Source: a bacterium C-53 (GTDB lineage: Bacteria; Bacillota; Clostridia; Lachnospirales; Lachnospiraceae). From it: a stretch of DNA of 64,000 nucleotides. The position numbers and the translations under genes are program-made. Where the stretch lies: positions 62,001 through 126,000 of the forward strand of contig RAZD01000002.1 in assembly GCA_003612525.1 (NCBI GenBank), in the 5' to 3' direction. This document shows positions 42,322 to 52,814 of this stretch, in pieces. The notes beneath the pieces were generated by a model, which ran no database searches, had not been told where the DNA came from, and worked only from the letters and a program-made list of their open reading frames with translations. The stretch's first letter is position 1. Every line of letters begins with the position of its first letter.

Positions 42322-43230
42322 TTATTCCAAAAATCCATCCTGTACAATGTCTTTCACCACTTCTGTGGGAATCTCAAATTCCACACTTCCCATATATCCG
42401 GGAGCCACTTCATATTCATCAAATACAATTACGAGCTTACCATTTTCGTTGATATAGAAAGTTGTGTCTGAGGTCACTGTTTTAAAGTCCCATTCAGGCG
42501 TATCACTGTCTACCCAGTAAACCAGGTTTTCATCGGAATCCATCTGCGCCTTCATCTGTTCTTTGATATTGTCCGAAATCGGTTTGGCGAAGTCGGCTCC
42601 ATCCTGAAACAGGCCGGACAAATCCATCATTTCACCGGTACTCTTGTCAATATGGTAGATTTTTACCATCTGTGTGCCGCTTGCCATGACAAGGAGCTGG
42701 TCGAAACGAATGGAGAACAGCCGGTCACTGTTTGTGATTACGGTATAGTCAAGCTTTACATCCATATGACCCTCGCCGTCGGCCGCTTTTACATCCGATT
42801 CATACTGCGCTATAATTTCATCCGTATATTCTTCGATGCTCTTATTGATTTTTTGTGTACTTTCCTCAAGTACGCTGCCGCTTTCATCTTTTACGCTGAC
42901 CTGTGGAATCTTTACATCTGCTTCCATATTATTGTCCACATTTTTGTATTCCCGGAAAGTGACTATTTCGGCAATTGCTCCGATTACGGGAATTTTTGTC
43001 ATGGCATGGGCAACAGATGCTCCTGAATTTACCATGATGGTGATAACGATTAATATGGCGGCGGCACATTCGGCAGTTCTTCTGATGTATAAACTGATCT
43101 TTGATTTTTTCATTTCTGGCTCCTCCTTTTTTGCTTCCTGGATGCTGTTTTCTACAATCTGACGCAGATCATTTGGAATAGGTATCTGTTCATAATCCTG
43201 CTGCATATTTTTAAGACGTTCGTTTTTCAT
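42322..43230 (-). CDS. rsiV: RsiV-type anti-sigma factor (DUF3298 domain)
   Basis: 302 residues: a cytoplasmic N-terminus of about 50 residues that would hold the sigma factor, one transmembrane helix (about 53-70), and an extracytoplasmic part whose C-terminal half (about 195-300, YHIDKSTGEMMDLSGLF through FDEYEVAPGYMGSVEFEIP) is a DUF3298-like domain. This is the RsiV architecture. In B. subtilis and C. difficile RsiV binds host lysozyme and is then cleaved to free SigV. The start overlaps the sigma gene stop by four bases. The lysozyme-sensing role here is inferred from family. Confidence 0.85.
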   Translation of the reverse strand: MKNERLKNMQQDYEQIPIPNDLRQIVENSIQEAKKEEPEMKKSKISLYIRRTAECAAAILIVITIMVNSGASVAHAMTKIPVIGAIAEIVTFREYKNVDNNMEADVKIPQVSVKDESGSVLEESTQKINKSIEEYTDEIIAQYESDVKAADGEGHMDVKLDYTVITNSDRLFSIRFDQLLVMASGTQMVKIYHIDKSTGEMMDLSGLFQDGADFAKPISDNIKEQMKAQMDSDENLVYWVDSDTPEWDFKTVTSDTTFYINENGKLVIVFDEYEVAPGYMGSVEFEIPTEVVKDIVQDGFLE

Positions 43231-43715
43231 AAGACAGTTCCTCCTTCTGCCAGTTTTATTTTTAGTTTTTTCAGTCCGCGGTAGAGTACGGTTTTGACCG
43301 TATTTTCATTTTCATTTAAAATGTCCGCAATCTCTCTCAGTTTCCGGTCCTCAAAGAAGCGCAGGACAATCACCGTTTTTTCTTTTTCATCAAGCGCTTT
43401 CAACGCTTCGATCGTATCAAAATCGCAGTATTTGTCCTCCTGGCCTTTGTCATGAAACGCATCCACGGATATTTCATTTTGGGACTTCCGGATAAAGTCT
43501 ATGGCCGTATTGATCACGATTCGCCAAATCCATGTTTTTATATATGCTTCCTGCGTGACCGAAGCGGAGTTTTTGATTGCTTTGTATACACTTTCCTGCA
43601 CAATGTCCAGTGCGTCATTTTCATTCTGCACATAAGAATAGGCAAGACGATACATTGCTTCGTAGGAATCCATGATCTGGTTTTCTACTTTCTTTTGTAA
43701 TGATTTTGTCTTCAT
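43227..43715 (-). CDS. sigV: ECF RNA polymerase sigma factor, SigV-like
   Basis: 162 residues with sigma region 2 (YRLAYSYVQNENDALDIVQES, then AYIKTWIWRIVINTAIDFIRK) and region 4 (LDEKEKTVIVLRFFEDRKLREIADIL, NENTVKTVLYRGLKKLK), and no regions 1 or 3, so an ECF sigma. ATG 43715 follows AAGGAGG. A longer in-frame start at 43760 lies upstream of the expected transcription start and is excluded by the promoter position. It is paired with rsiV in a two-gene unit under its own ECF promoter. In relatives it induces lysozyme-resistance genes such as oatA or dlt; none is adjacent here. Confidence 0.9.
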   Translation of the reverse strand: MKTKSLQKKVENQIMDSYEAMYRLAYSYVQNENDALDIVQESVYKAIKNSASVTQEAYIKTWIWRIVINTAIDFIRKSQNEISVDAFHDKGQEDKYCDFDTIEALKALDEKEKTVIVLRFFEDRKLREIADILNENENTVKTVLYRGLKKLKIKLAEGGTVL

Positions 43716-43744
43716 GTATTCACAACCTCCTTGCTTTGTAACTA

Positions 43745-43775
43745 TTAGACGCGGCAGCATCGGAAAAAGTTTTCA
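43745..43775 (-). promoter_or_regulatory. ECF-type autoregulatory promoter of sigV-rsiV
   Basis: Read on the minus strand: -35 TGAAAAC (43769-43775), 17-base spacer, -10 CGTCTAA (43745-43751). This matches the known SigV/SigW-type consensus (GAAAC and CGTC). The start would be near 43738, leaving about 23 bases to the sigV ATG. Confidence 0.75.
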
Positions 43776-43798
43776 TAAATGTTCAAAAAAAGAATATC

Positions 43799-43828
43799 TG
43801 TACAAAAAGATATGGTATGTTATATAAT
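43799..43828 (+). promoter_or_regulatory. putative promoter for metH
   Basis: -10 TATAAT (43823-43828) with a partial -35 TGTACA (43799-43804) at an 18-base spacer. It would give a leader of about 130 bases before the metH GTG. Confidence 0.5.
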
Positions 43829-43882
43829 AAAATTCAAATGTCAAAAGATACAGACAGTATATAAGAGGTGTCAGAGCCTTTC

Positions 43883-43916
43883 AAGCAGAGGTTTTTGAAC
43901 CTGCTTTTCATGCAGG
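43883..43916 (+). promoter_or_regulatory. two mutually exclusive hairpins in the metH leader
   Basis: Hairpin 1 pairs 43883-43886 and 43889-43893 with 43898-43906 (nine pairs, two-base bulge, four-base loop). Hairpin 2 pairs 43900-43904 with 43912-43916 (five GC-rich pairs, seven-base loop). They share 43900-43904, so only one can form. No T-tract follows, so a terminator is unlikely; control of translation or mRNA stability is possible. It does not match SAM-I or cobalamin riboswitch consensus. Confidence 0.4.
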
Positions 43917-43966
43917 ATACAAAATTTGGATGATAAGTTCCAAAACAGGAAAAGGAGTCGGTTTTC

Positions 43967-46477
43967 GTGAATAAAAAAGAATTTAAAGAATTTATTGGCA
44001 GGGGAGTGCCTGTATATCTGGACGGAGCGACAGGTTCCAATCTGGTAAAAAGGGGAATGCCCGCGGGTGTCTGTCCTGAAAAGTGGATTTTGGAAAATAA
44101 AGAAGTGATGATCGGACTACAGGAAGAATATTTACTGGCAGGCAGCGATATAATCTATGCACCGACATTTACATCAAACTCTGTGAAGCTTAAGGAGTAT
44201 GGGCTGGAAAAGGACATCATGAGAATCAATCATGAGCTGGTCGGTGTATCCAAAGAAGCGGTTCGCAGGTTCCATGAGAAATACCCTGACAGGCAGGTTC
44301 TGATCTGCGGTGACTTAACCATGACGGGTATCCAGTTAAAACCGATCGGTCCAATGGAGTTTGAAACACTTGTTTCCATATATAAGGAACAAATCGGCTA
44401 TCTGTGCGATGCGGGGGTTGACCTGCTTGTGGTGGAAACAATGATGAGCCTTCAGGAATGCCGCGCGGCAGTAATTGCGGCCAAAGAGGTCTGTGATCTT
44501 CCCGTTATGGTAACGATGTCATTTGAGGAGGATGGCAGGAGCCTCTATGGAACAGATGCTGTGACTGCGCTTGCAACATTGCAATATCTGGGGGTTGATG
44601 CTTTCGGCGTGAACTGCTCATGCGGGCCGGACAAGATGTTGGAAATCATTCAGAATCTGTCAGAATTCGCAAGAATCCCCATAATCTGCAAACCAAATGC
44701 AGGACTTCCTTCATTATCACCGGATGGAAGCACATTTTACAATATGAAAGAAGATGAGTTTGTCGAACATATGATTGATATTGTGGGGGCAGGCGCATGT
44801 GTTTTAGGCGGATGCTGTGGAACAACACCACAATATATTGAACAGCTGAAAGAAAAGACGAAGAATATGCCGGTGTCTTTTTGTGAGCATAAGCCGCTTC
44901 GCATACTGACAAGCGAAAGACAGTATCTTTCTTTTGATCTTGACAGCCGTTTTCTGATTGTTGGGGAAAGAATCAATCCTACAGGAAAGAAGGCTTTGCA
45001 GGAGGAGCTTCGAAACGGTTGTTTTGATATCGTACGCGAATTTGCGGAAGAACAGGAAGCGCGGGGAGCATCTGTTCTTGACGTCAATATGGGCATGAGC
45101 GGGATTGATGAAAAAGATGTGATGCTAAAAGCGATTGAGGAGGTGACGCAGACGGTAAACCTTCCGTTGTCCATCGACACCAGTCATGTTGATGTGATGG
45201 AACAGGCGCTGAGGCATTATCCGGGGCGTGCGCTGATCAATTCGATATCGCTCGAGACGGAAAAATTTGAAAAACTGCTTCCGGTTGCAAAGAAATATGG
45301 AGCCATGTTTGTGCTTCTGCCGCTTTCAGATGCAGGGCTTCCGAAAGATATAAAGGAAAAGAAGCAGATTATTCGGACGATTTTAAATCGTGCGCTGGAA
45401 CTGGGGATGGAAAAAGAGGATATTGTTGTTGACGGTCTTGTCGCAACTGTGGGAGCCAATAAAAACGCAGCGGTTGAGACACTGGAAACGATTCGTTTCT
45501 GCCGGGAACTTGGTCTTGCAACGATCTGCGGTCTTTCCAATATCTCTTTTGGATTGCCGGAACGTTCTTATATTAACACGGTATTTCTTACAATGGCAAT
45601 TCAGACCGGACTTACGATGGCAATTGCGAACCCAAACCAGGATCTTCTGGTGAGCAGCGCTTTTGCGGCGGACTTGCTGTTAAATAAGGAGAATGCAGAT
45701 ATCCGCTATATTGAGCGTATTGACTTTGAGAAGGAACAGAAGGCACGGGCTGTTTCAAAGGAAGTACCGGCGGCGGATTTGAAAGTGCAGCCTTCTCTGT
45801 CCTCAGCTCCCCGGGATACCGGTACACCGGCGCTGCCTCCTGTGCTTGAGGCCGTATATAAAGGTGTTTTGAAGGGGAATAAGGGAAAAATCAGGGAGCT
45901 TGCAAAAGATGCGGTCGATGCGGGAATGGAAGCGTCCGGCGTATTGAATGAGGCGCTTCTTCCTGCCATTAATAAAGTCGGTGATTATTTTGACCAGGGA
46001 AGGTATTTTCTTCCCCAGCTGATTGCAAGTGCGGAGGCAATGAAAAATGCGATCGAATATCTGGAGCCATTTTTAATGCAGGAAAGCAGCAGTGAGCATA
46101 TGCCGGTGATTGTGATCGCTACGGTAGAGGGAGATATTCATGATATTGGCAAGAATCTTGTTGCACTGATGCTTAAAAATTACGGTTTCCGCGTTATCGA
46201 TCTTGGAAAAGATGTGCCAAAAGAAACAATTGTTGATGCAGCGGAAGAAAACAGCGCCGATATTATAGCGCTTTCCGCACTTATGACAACCACAATGAAG
46301 GAAATGAAAAATGTAGTAGATCTTGCAAAGAGCAGGGGAATTGCCGCGAAAATTATGATTGGAGGCGCCGTGATTACACAGGAATATGCGGATGAAATTG
46401 GTGCGGACGGCTATTCAAAGGATGCGGCTGATGCGGTAAAGGTGGCGAAAAAACTTACCGGCGGGATAAACGGATGA
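43967..46477 (+). CDS. metH: cobalamin-dependent methionine synthase lacking the reactivation domain
   Basis: Methylates homocysteine from methyltetrahydrofolate via cobalamin. 836 residues: homocysteine domain with zinc ligands in GVNCSCGPD and LGGCCGTTP (to about 305), pterin-binding domain (about 320-590), a Pro/Ser-rich linker (about 605-630), a helical cap and a B12 domain with the D-x-H-x2-G motif EGDIHDIGKN near residue 725. The C-terminal SAM-binding reactivation domain of E. coli MetH is absent, usual in Clostridia, so reactivation needs a separate protein. GTG 43967 follows AAAGGAG. ilvB starts 48 bases later. Confidence 0.93.
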   Translation: MNKKEFKEFIGRGVPVYLDGATGSNLVKRGMPAGVCPEKWILENKEVMIGLQEEYLLAGSDIIYAPTFTSNSVKLKEYGLEKDIMRINHELVGVSKEAVRRFHEKYPDRQVLICGDLTMTGIQLKPIGPMEFETLVSIYKEQIGYLCDAGVDLLVVETMMSLQECRAAVIAAKEVCDLPVMVTMSFEEDGRSLYGTDAVTALATLQYLGVDAFGVNCSCGPDKMLEIIQNLSEFARIPIICKPNAGLPSLSPDGSTFYNMKEDEFVEHMIDIVGAGACVLGGCCGTTPQYIEQLKEKTKNMPVSFCEHKPLRILTSERQYLSFDLDSRFLIVGERINPTGKKALQEELRNGCFDIVREFAEEQEARGASVLDVNMGMSGIDEKDVMLKAIEEVTQTVNLPLSIDTSHVDVMEQALRHYPGRALINSISLETEKFEKLLPVAKKYGAMFVLLPLSDAGLPKDIKEKKQIIRTILNRALELGMEKEDIVVDGLVATVGANKNAAVETLETIRFCRELGLATICGLSNISFGLPERSYINTVFLTMAIQTGLTMAIANPNQDLLVSSAFAADLLLNKENADIRYIERIDFEKEQKARAVSKEVPAADLKVQPSLSSAPRDTGTPALPPVLEAVYKGVLKGNKGKIRELAKDAVDAGMEASGVLNEALLPAINKVGDYFDQGRYFLPQLIASAEAMKNAIEYLEPFLMQESSSEHMPVIVIATVEGDIHDIGKNLVALMLKNYGFRVIDLGKDVPKETIVDAAEENSADIIALSALMTTTMKEMKNVVDLAKSRGIAAKIMIGGAVITQEYADEIGADGYSKDAADAVKVAKKLTGGING

Positions 46478-46525
46478 TTCGGATGCGACAGGTTTATCCG
46501 GCAGGAATAAGAAAGGATTGGTGGA

Positions 46526-48148
46526 GTGATGATAGGTGCTGATGCGATAATAAAATGTCTGGAGGAAGAGGGCGTAAAGGCCGTATTCGGGTATCCCGGA
46601 GTAGCAATCTGCCCTTTCTATAACAGCATTCTTCATTCGGATATTGAAAGTATCCTTGTGAGGACAGAACAAAATGCAGGCCATGCGGCAAGCGGTTATG
46701 CCAGAGTGACCGGAGAGGTCGGCGTCTGCGCGGTAACAAGCGGACCAGGCGCCACAAATCTGATTACGGGGATTGCGACAGCGTTTGCTGACAGTATTCC
46801 GATGGTTGCAATTACGGGGCAGGTGAATTCCTCCCTGCTTGGGAGCGATGTATTTCAGGAGGCGGATATCACGGGGGCAGTAGAGTCTTTTGTCAAGTAC
46901 AGTTACCTGATCAAAGATGTGCAGGACATTCCCAGAGTCTTTAAAGAAGCGTTTTATATTGCGAATTCAGGGCGCAAAGGCCCGGTGCTGATTGATGTGC
47001 CGATTGATGTGCAGAATGCGCCGCTGAAACACTTCAAATACCCGGAAGAAGTGAATTTGAGAACCTATAAGCCTACGGTCAAAGGGCATGCTGTACAGAT
47101 TAAGAAGGTTATAAAAGAGCTTGAGAATGCAAAAAGGCCGATAATCTGCGCCGGCGGCGGCGTTCTGTTGAGCGATGCACAGGAAGAACTTCGTACATTT
47201 GCGGAAAAATATCATATTCCTGTAGTGTCTACAATGATGGGAATCGGCGTGATGCCGAGCAGACATCCCATGTACTTTGGGATGGTGGGCAACAACGGAA
47301 AACCGTATGCGAACCGTGCGATGAATGAGTCGGATATGCTGATCATGGTTGGTGCGAGAGTTGCGGACCGGGCCATTGCACAGCCTGACCTGATTACGGA
47401 AAATAAACTTTTGGTGCATATTGATGTGGACCCTGCGGAAATCGGGAAAAACTGCGGTCCGCATATTCCGCTTGTCGGTGATGCAAAACATATTTTTGAA
47501 GATATCTTAAATCAGGAATTTTCCTGTGAGCATCCTGAGTGGATTGCCCGGTTGCAGGAATACAGAGATTCGATGGCGCCGAAACGGAATCCGGATCCCA
47601 AATACGTAGACCCTGCGAAATTCATCGAAATCCTCTCAGAAAAGATGGAGGATGATGCAATTTATGTGGCCGATGTCGGACAGAACCAGATCTGGTCCTG
47701 CGGTTATGTCAATGTGAGAAAGGGACGGTTCCTTACAACGGGCGGAATGGGAACGATGGGCTATTCCATTCCTGCCGCGATGGGGGCAAAGAGGGCGCTC
47801 GGAAAGGACAGGCAGGTAGTTGCGGTCTGCGGCGACGGGTCTTTCCAGATGTCAATGATGGAATTTGCGACAATCAGGCAGCACAATATTCCGATCAAAG
47901 TGATTGTATTGAAGAATACCGTACTTGGAATGGTAAGGGAATATCAGCACTATACGTATCATGACCAGTATTCGGTCATTGACCTCTCGGGCAGTCCGGA
48001 TCTTGAGAAGCTGGCAATGGCTTATGACATTCCGTTTACGAGAGTATTCAATATGGAAAATGTGGAGCAAAAGATCGAAAATTTCTTAAAGGAAGACGGT
48101 ACAGGGCTTATGGAGTGCATCATTGATCCTTCGGACCTTGTCAAATAG
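46526..48148 (+). CDS. ilvB: acetolactate synthase large (catalytic) subunit
   Basis: Thiamine-diphosphate enzyme that makes acetolactate or acetohydroxybutyrate, first step of valine, leucine and isoleucine synthesis. About 540 residues: the catalytic Glu in VRTEQNAGHAASGYAR, a central FAD-binding domain, and the ThDP motif GDGSFQMSMMEF followed by LKNTVLGMVREYQ. In well-studied enzymes the last segment is MVRQWQ, whose Trp helps select 2-ketobutyrate; here it is Tyr473. Start GTG 46526 is eight bases after AAAGGA; ATG 46529 is the alternative. Followed by two ilvN genes and ilvC. Confidence 0.93.
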   Translation: MMIGADAIIKCLEEEGVKAVFGYPGVAICPFYNSILHSDIESILVRTEQNAGHAASGYARVTGEVGVCAVTSGPGATNLITGIATAFADSIPMVAITGQVNSSLLGSDVFQEADITGAVESFVKYSYLIKDVQDIPRVFKEAFYIANSGRKGPVLIDVPIDVQNAPLKHFKYPEEVNLRTYKPTVKGHAVQIKKVIKELENAKRPIICAGGGVLLSDAQEELRTFAEKYHIPVVSTMMGIGVMPSRHPMYFGMVGNNGKPYANRAMNESDMLIMVGARVADRAIAQPDLITENKLLVHIDVDPAEIGKNCGPHIPLVGDAKHIFEDILNQEFSCEHPEWIARLQEYRDSMAPKRNPDPKYVDPAKFIEILSEKMEDDAIYVADVGQNQIWSCGYVNVRKGRFLTTGGMGTMGYSIPAAMGAKRALGKDRQVVAVCGDGSFQMSMMEFATIRQHNIPIKVIVLKNTVLGMVREYQHYTYHDQYSVIDLSGSPDLEKLAMAYDIPFTRVFNMENVEQKIENFLKEDGTGLMECIIDPSDLVK

Positions 48149-48158
48149 GAGGTATAAG

Positions 48159-48644
48159 ATGAAAAGAATCTATTCGGTACTGGTGGAAAACCGTTCTGGT
48201 GTGCTGAGTAAAGTTGCAGGCCTGTTTTCCAGAAGGTGTTTTAATATTGACAGTCTGGCAGTTGGCGAGACGGAAGACCCGGGCGTATCCTGTATGACAA
48301 TCGTATCTTCAGGCGATGAGCGCATGATTGAACAGATCGAAAAACAGCTGAATAAAAAGCTGGATGTCATTAAGATAAAAACATTTGATGAGCAGGCGGC
48401 GATCAGCCGTGAACTGATGCTTGTAAAAGTAAAATATAATAAGAATAACCGAAAGGAAATCATGGAAATCTGTGAAGCAATGAAGGCGGAAATCGTTGAT
48501 ATGTCGCAGAATATGATGATGATTCAGATTTGCGCGGCGCCTGATCGGACTGCGATGCTGATTAAGCTCTTAGCGTCCATCAGCATTGTTGAGATTGCAA
48601 GAACAGGAACACTTGCCCTGCCAAGATGCCAGGAGACGGAATAA
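48159..48644 (+). CDS. ilvN: acetolactate synthase small (regulatory) subunit, copy 1
   Basis: 161 residues: an N-terminal ACT domain (about 1-75, KRIYSVLVENRSGVLSKVAGLFSRR and SLAVGETEDPGVSCMTIV) and the ALS_ss C-terminal domain. Small subunits activate the large subunit and bind valine for feedback inhibition. ATG 48159 follows AGGAGG, 10 bases after ilvB. It is a divergent paralogue of the next gene, with Cys and other changes at positions where copy 2 keeps the consensus (for example RRCFNIDS versus RRGYNIES). Confidence 0.9.
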   Translation: MKRIYSVLVENRSGVLSKVAGLFSRRCFNIDSLAVGETEDPGVSCMTIVSSGDERMIEQIEKQLNKKLDVIKIKTFDEQAAISRELMLVKVKYNKNNRKEIMEICEAMKAEIVDMSQNMMMIQICAAPDRTAMLIKLLASISIVEIARTGTLALPRCQETE

Positions 48645-48711
48645 TGGCAATCCATTGACAAATTTTACTCTTCGGGGTATGATTAAAAAGTTGACAAGGA
48701 GGACAAAAGAG

Positions 48712-50312
<1,601 letters not shown>

Positions 50313-50324
50313 TCTGGTACAATA

Positions 50325-50388
50325 AAAGAATCGGATAAAAATAAACTGCCACAGGTATTGTCGGCAGTTTATTTTTATCCGATTCTTT
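50325..50388. terminator. bidirectional terminator, 26-pair perfect inverted repeat
   Basis: Arms 50325-50350 and 50363-50388 are perfectly complementary over 26 bases with a 12-base loop. It lies between convergent ilvC and the MFS gene. The outer arms are A/T-rich and supply the U-tract on either strand; the GC core is CTGCC/GGCAG. Confidence 0.85.
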
Positions 50389-50416
50389 GAAGACGGTTAT
50401 CTTTGCGTATGGACAG

Positions 50417-51577
50417 TTACTTTCCGGTAGTTCGGTTGACCTTCTCTGTCATGAAAAACATAATCACAACAAATATCATAAGAAAGACAGGATACAGACC
50501 GACATGAATATGCTCTGCAATCAGTCCGAATGCCGGAGGCATCAATGTTGTGCCGACATAGGCGCATGCCATCTGCATTCCCATGATAGACTGCGAGCGT
50601 TCAGCGCCGAAATTGTCAGGCGTCTCGTGAAGGAGGCAGGGATAAACAGGCGCACATCCAAGCCCAATCATAATAAGCCCGGCTAAGGCGGAAACATTGC
50701 CAAGAGGGGTTAGCAGAAGGAGAGCGCCCAAAAGTGCAATTCCCTGGCCAAGACGCACCATATTCCGATCACCGAGTTTCTCCGTGATAAATCCACACAG
50801 AAAACGGCCTGCCGTAATGCCAAGATAGAAGAGAGACGCCCATTTTGCAGCAACAGTGGCGGAAAGTCCGCGGTGAAGAACAAGGTAGCTGCTTGCCCAT
50901 AGTCCGGTAGTCGCTTCCAGAGCACAGTAACAGAAGAAAGACAGCAGGACAGCTTTTGCACCGGGAAGCTTTAAGGTATCCGTAACCTTCAAAGACCGGG
51001 AAGGCTGCGAATCCGATTCTGTATGCGCCTGATTCGACTTCCAGAGCGGCAGGGAAAAGACCAGACATGCAACCAGCACGACCTGGAAGGTTCCAATGGC
51101 GCGGTAACCGCTGTTCCATAAAAGCCCGTTTGTCAGGCACAGTCCCATGAAGTAAGGGCCAAGCGTGGCGCCGATTCCCCAGAAACAATGCAGCCAGCTC
51201 ATATGGCGTGATTTGTAATGGAGGGCAACATAATTATTCAGCGCGGCATCCACACATCCGCCGCCAAGTCCGTATGGAATTCCCCACAGACAAAGCATAA
51301 AATAGGAATGGGAAAAGGAAAAACCGAATAGTGCAATGGCTGTGACAGCGACGCTTAATGCTGTCACACGTCCTGTTCCAAGCCTCCGTATCAGCCTTTC
51401 ACTGAAAAAACTGGATACAATTGTTCCGGCGGCAATAATCATGCTGATAAATCCTGCATAGGAGAACGGCACATTTAGCTCCCCGTACATAGAGGGCCAT
51501 GCGGAACCGAGAATTGAATCGGGCAGGCCGAGACTGATAAATGCAATATAAATGATAACAAGCAGTAAATGAATCAT
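50417..51577 (-). CDS. MFS transporter
   Basis: 386 residues with about 12 transmembrane helices. The opening FISLGLPDSILGSAWPSMYGEL and loop motif ERLIRRLGTGRV after helix 2 are typical of the FucP/YbjJ-like sugar or drug MFS branch. The substrate is not deducible. The ATG follows AAAGGAG. It is divergent from an AraC regulator, a common arrangement when the regulator controls the transporter, but no substrate enzyme is in the vicinity. Confidence 0.85.
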   Translation of the reverse strand: MIHLLLVIIYIAFISLGLPDSILGSAWPSMYGELNVPFSYAGFISMIIAAGTIVSSFFSERLIRRLGTGRVTALSVAVTAIALFGFSFSHSYFMLCLWGIPYGLGGGCVDAALNNYVALHYKSRHMSWLHCFWGIGATLGPYFMGLCLTNGLLWNSGYRAIGTFQVVLVACLVFSLPLWKSNQAHTESDSQPSRSLKVTDTLKLPGAKAVLLSFFCYCALEATTGLWASSYLVLHRGLSATVAAKWASLFYLGITAGRFLCGFITEKLGDRNMVRLGQGIALLGALLLLTPLGNVSALAGLIMIGLGCAPVYPCLLHETPDNFGAERSQSIMGMQMACAYVGTTLMPPAFGLIAEHIHVGLYPVFLMIFVVIMFFMTEKVNRTTGK

Positions 51578-51631
51578 AAGAAAACTCCTTTGTATTGTAT
51601 ATTTCGATATAAGAATACAGCCTTAACAGGG

Positions 51632-51660
51632 TTGATTCAATTCAAAAACAGACTTATAAT
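51632..51660 (+). promoter_or_regulatory. sigma-A type promoter for the AraC regulator
   Basis: -35 TTGATT (51632-51637), 17-base spacer, consensus -10 TATAAT (51655-51660), leading to an ATG preceded by a run of seven G. Confidence 0.7.
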
Positions 51661-51714
51661 ATAATAAAAACGACTTCTGATGAAATGTAAAAAATAAAAA
51701 AGGGGGGGATCAAA

Positions 51715-52683
51715 ATGGAACTTCAGAAATGCAATCTGAGCCTGGGACGGAACCGAAAGGAGCTTAAGCCGCACGGAACTCTGGAATTTCCGTGTGCGGG
51801 ATTTTCAGAAATCTATGAAGAAAATACGGAAGTTGCCTGGCACTGGCATGAGGAAATCGAGATTGTCTATCTGGAATGGGGAAATATGGACTGGCAGGTG
51901 CCGGGAAAAACATACCATTTAAAAGAAGGCGATCTGTTTGCCATAAATTCAGAGATTCTGCATCATGCGGTCGCAAAATCCAAATGCAGGCTTGACACAC
52001 TGGTATTCCACAGATATTTTATCACTGGAGGTGATCAGTCTGTTTTTGATCAGAAGTATATTCGGCCCTTAACCGGCTGCTGTTCCTTTGACGGATGTCT
52101 GGTGAACGATTTTGCGGTGGATGTACCTCTTCTGTGCGGGATTTATAAAGAGGCGTTATCTGCTTATGTATCTGAAGAGGACGGGCATGAGTTTACGATT
52201 CGACATAAATTGTCGGAAATATGTATGGAACTTTACCGGCATTTTGGGCCAAAGCAGGTACAGACCATATGGAACGCGGATATAGAGCGTATTCAGAAGA
52301 TGCTTTACTATATTCAGGAGCATTATATGGAAAATATCACGCTTGCACAGATTGCGGGAGCGGCGGATATTGGAGACAGAGAATGCCTGCGGTGTTTTAA
52401 AAGATGCATTCAGACTTCGCCGATTCAATATCTGTTAAAATACAGGGTTATGCGGGCGGCTGCCATGCTGAGAGAGGAGAGAGACAGAAGCATTGCAGAA
52501 ATTTCGAATGCATGTGGATTTGACAGTCCCAGCAATTTTGCGCAGACATTCAAGCGGTATTTTCAGTGTACGCCGAAAAAATACCGTTCGGAGAATGATC
52601 CCAGGTTAAACTGTATCATTCAGATGCAGGGCAGTTACAGATGCGGGGAGAATGGTGAAAAATGGATGGAATTGACCGTGTAG
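51715..52683 (+). CDS. AraC-family transcriptional regulator
   Basis: 322 residues: an N-terminal cupin-like sensor (about 25-110, WHWHEEIEIVYLEWG and LKEGDLFAINSEILHHA) and a C-terminal AraC double helix-turn-helix (about 195-290, with ITLAQIAGAADIGDRECLRCFK and ISNACGFDSPSNFAQTFKRYF). The cupin is the type used to sense small sugars or their derivatives. Divergent from the MFS transporter, which it probably regulates; the 137-base gap holds its promoter. leuC starts 131 bases downstream. Confidence 0.88.
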   Translation: MELQKCNLSLGRNRKELKPHGTLEFPCAGFSEIYEENTEVAWHWHEEIEIVYLEWGNMDWQVPGKTYHLKEGDLFAINSEILHHAVAKSKCRLDTLVFHRYFITGGDQSVFDQKYIRPLTGCCSFDGCLVNDFAVDVPLLCGIYKEALSAYVSEEDGHEFTIRHKLSEICMELYRHFGPKQVQTIWNADIERIQKMLYYIQEHYMENITLAQIAGAADIGDRECLRCFKRCIQTSPIQYLLKYRVMRAAAMLREERDRSIAEISNACGFDSPSNFAQTFKRYFQCTPKKYRSENDPRLNCIIQMQGSYRCGENGEKWMELTV

Positions 52684-52814
52684 GTGAAACGTTGATTCGA
52701 ACATGCAGTTCTGAAAAGATAAAAATTATGTATTTTATTTATGGATAACAATGTGATATGATAGATTCAGAAAATATGCTGTCGGGAGCATATGAAAAAA
52801 TGGAGGATAAAATC

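Noticed and set aside
43716-43760. Longer start for sigV at 43760
   Set aside because: It lies upstream of the transcription start implied by the ECF promoter, and AAGGAGG sits before the ATG at 43715.
43830-43966. SAM-I or cobalamin riboswitch before metH
   Set aside because: Neither the SAM-I opening motif nor the cobalamin box GCCACTG is present.
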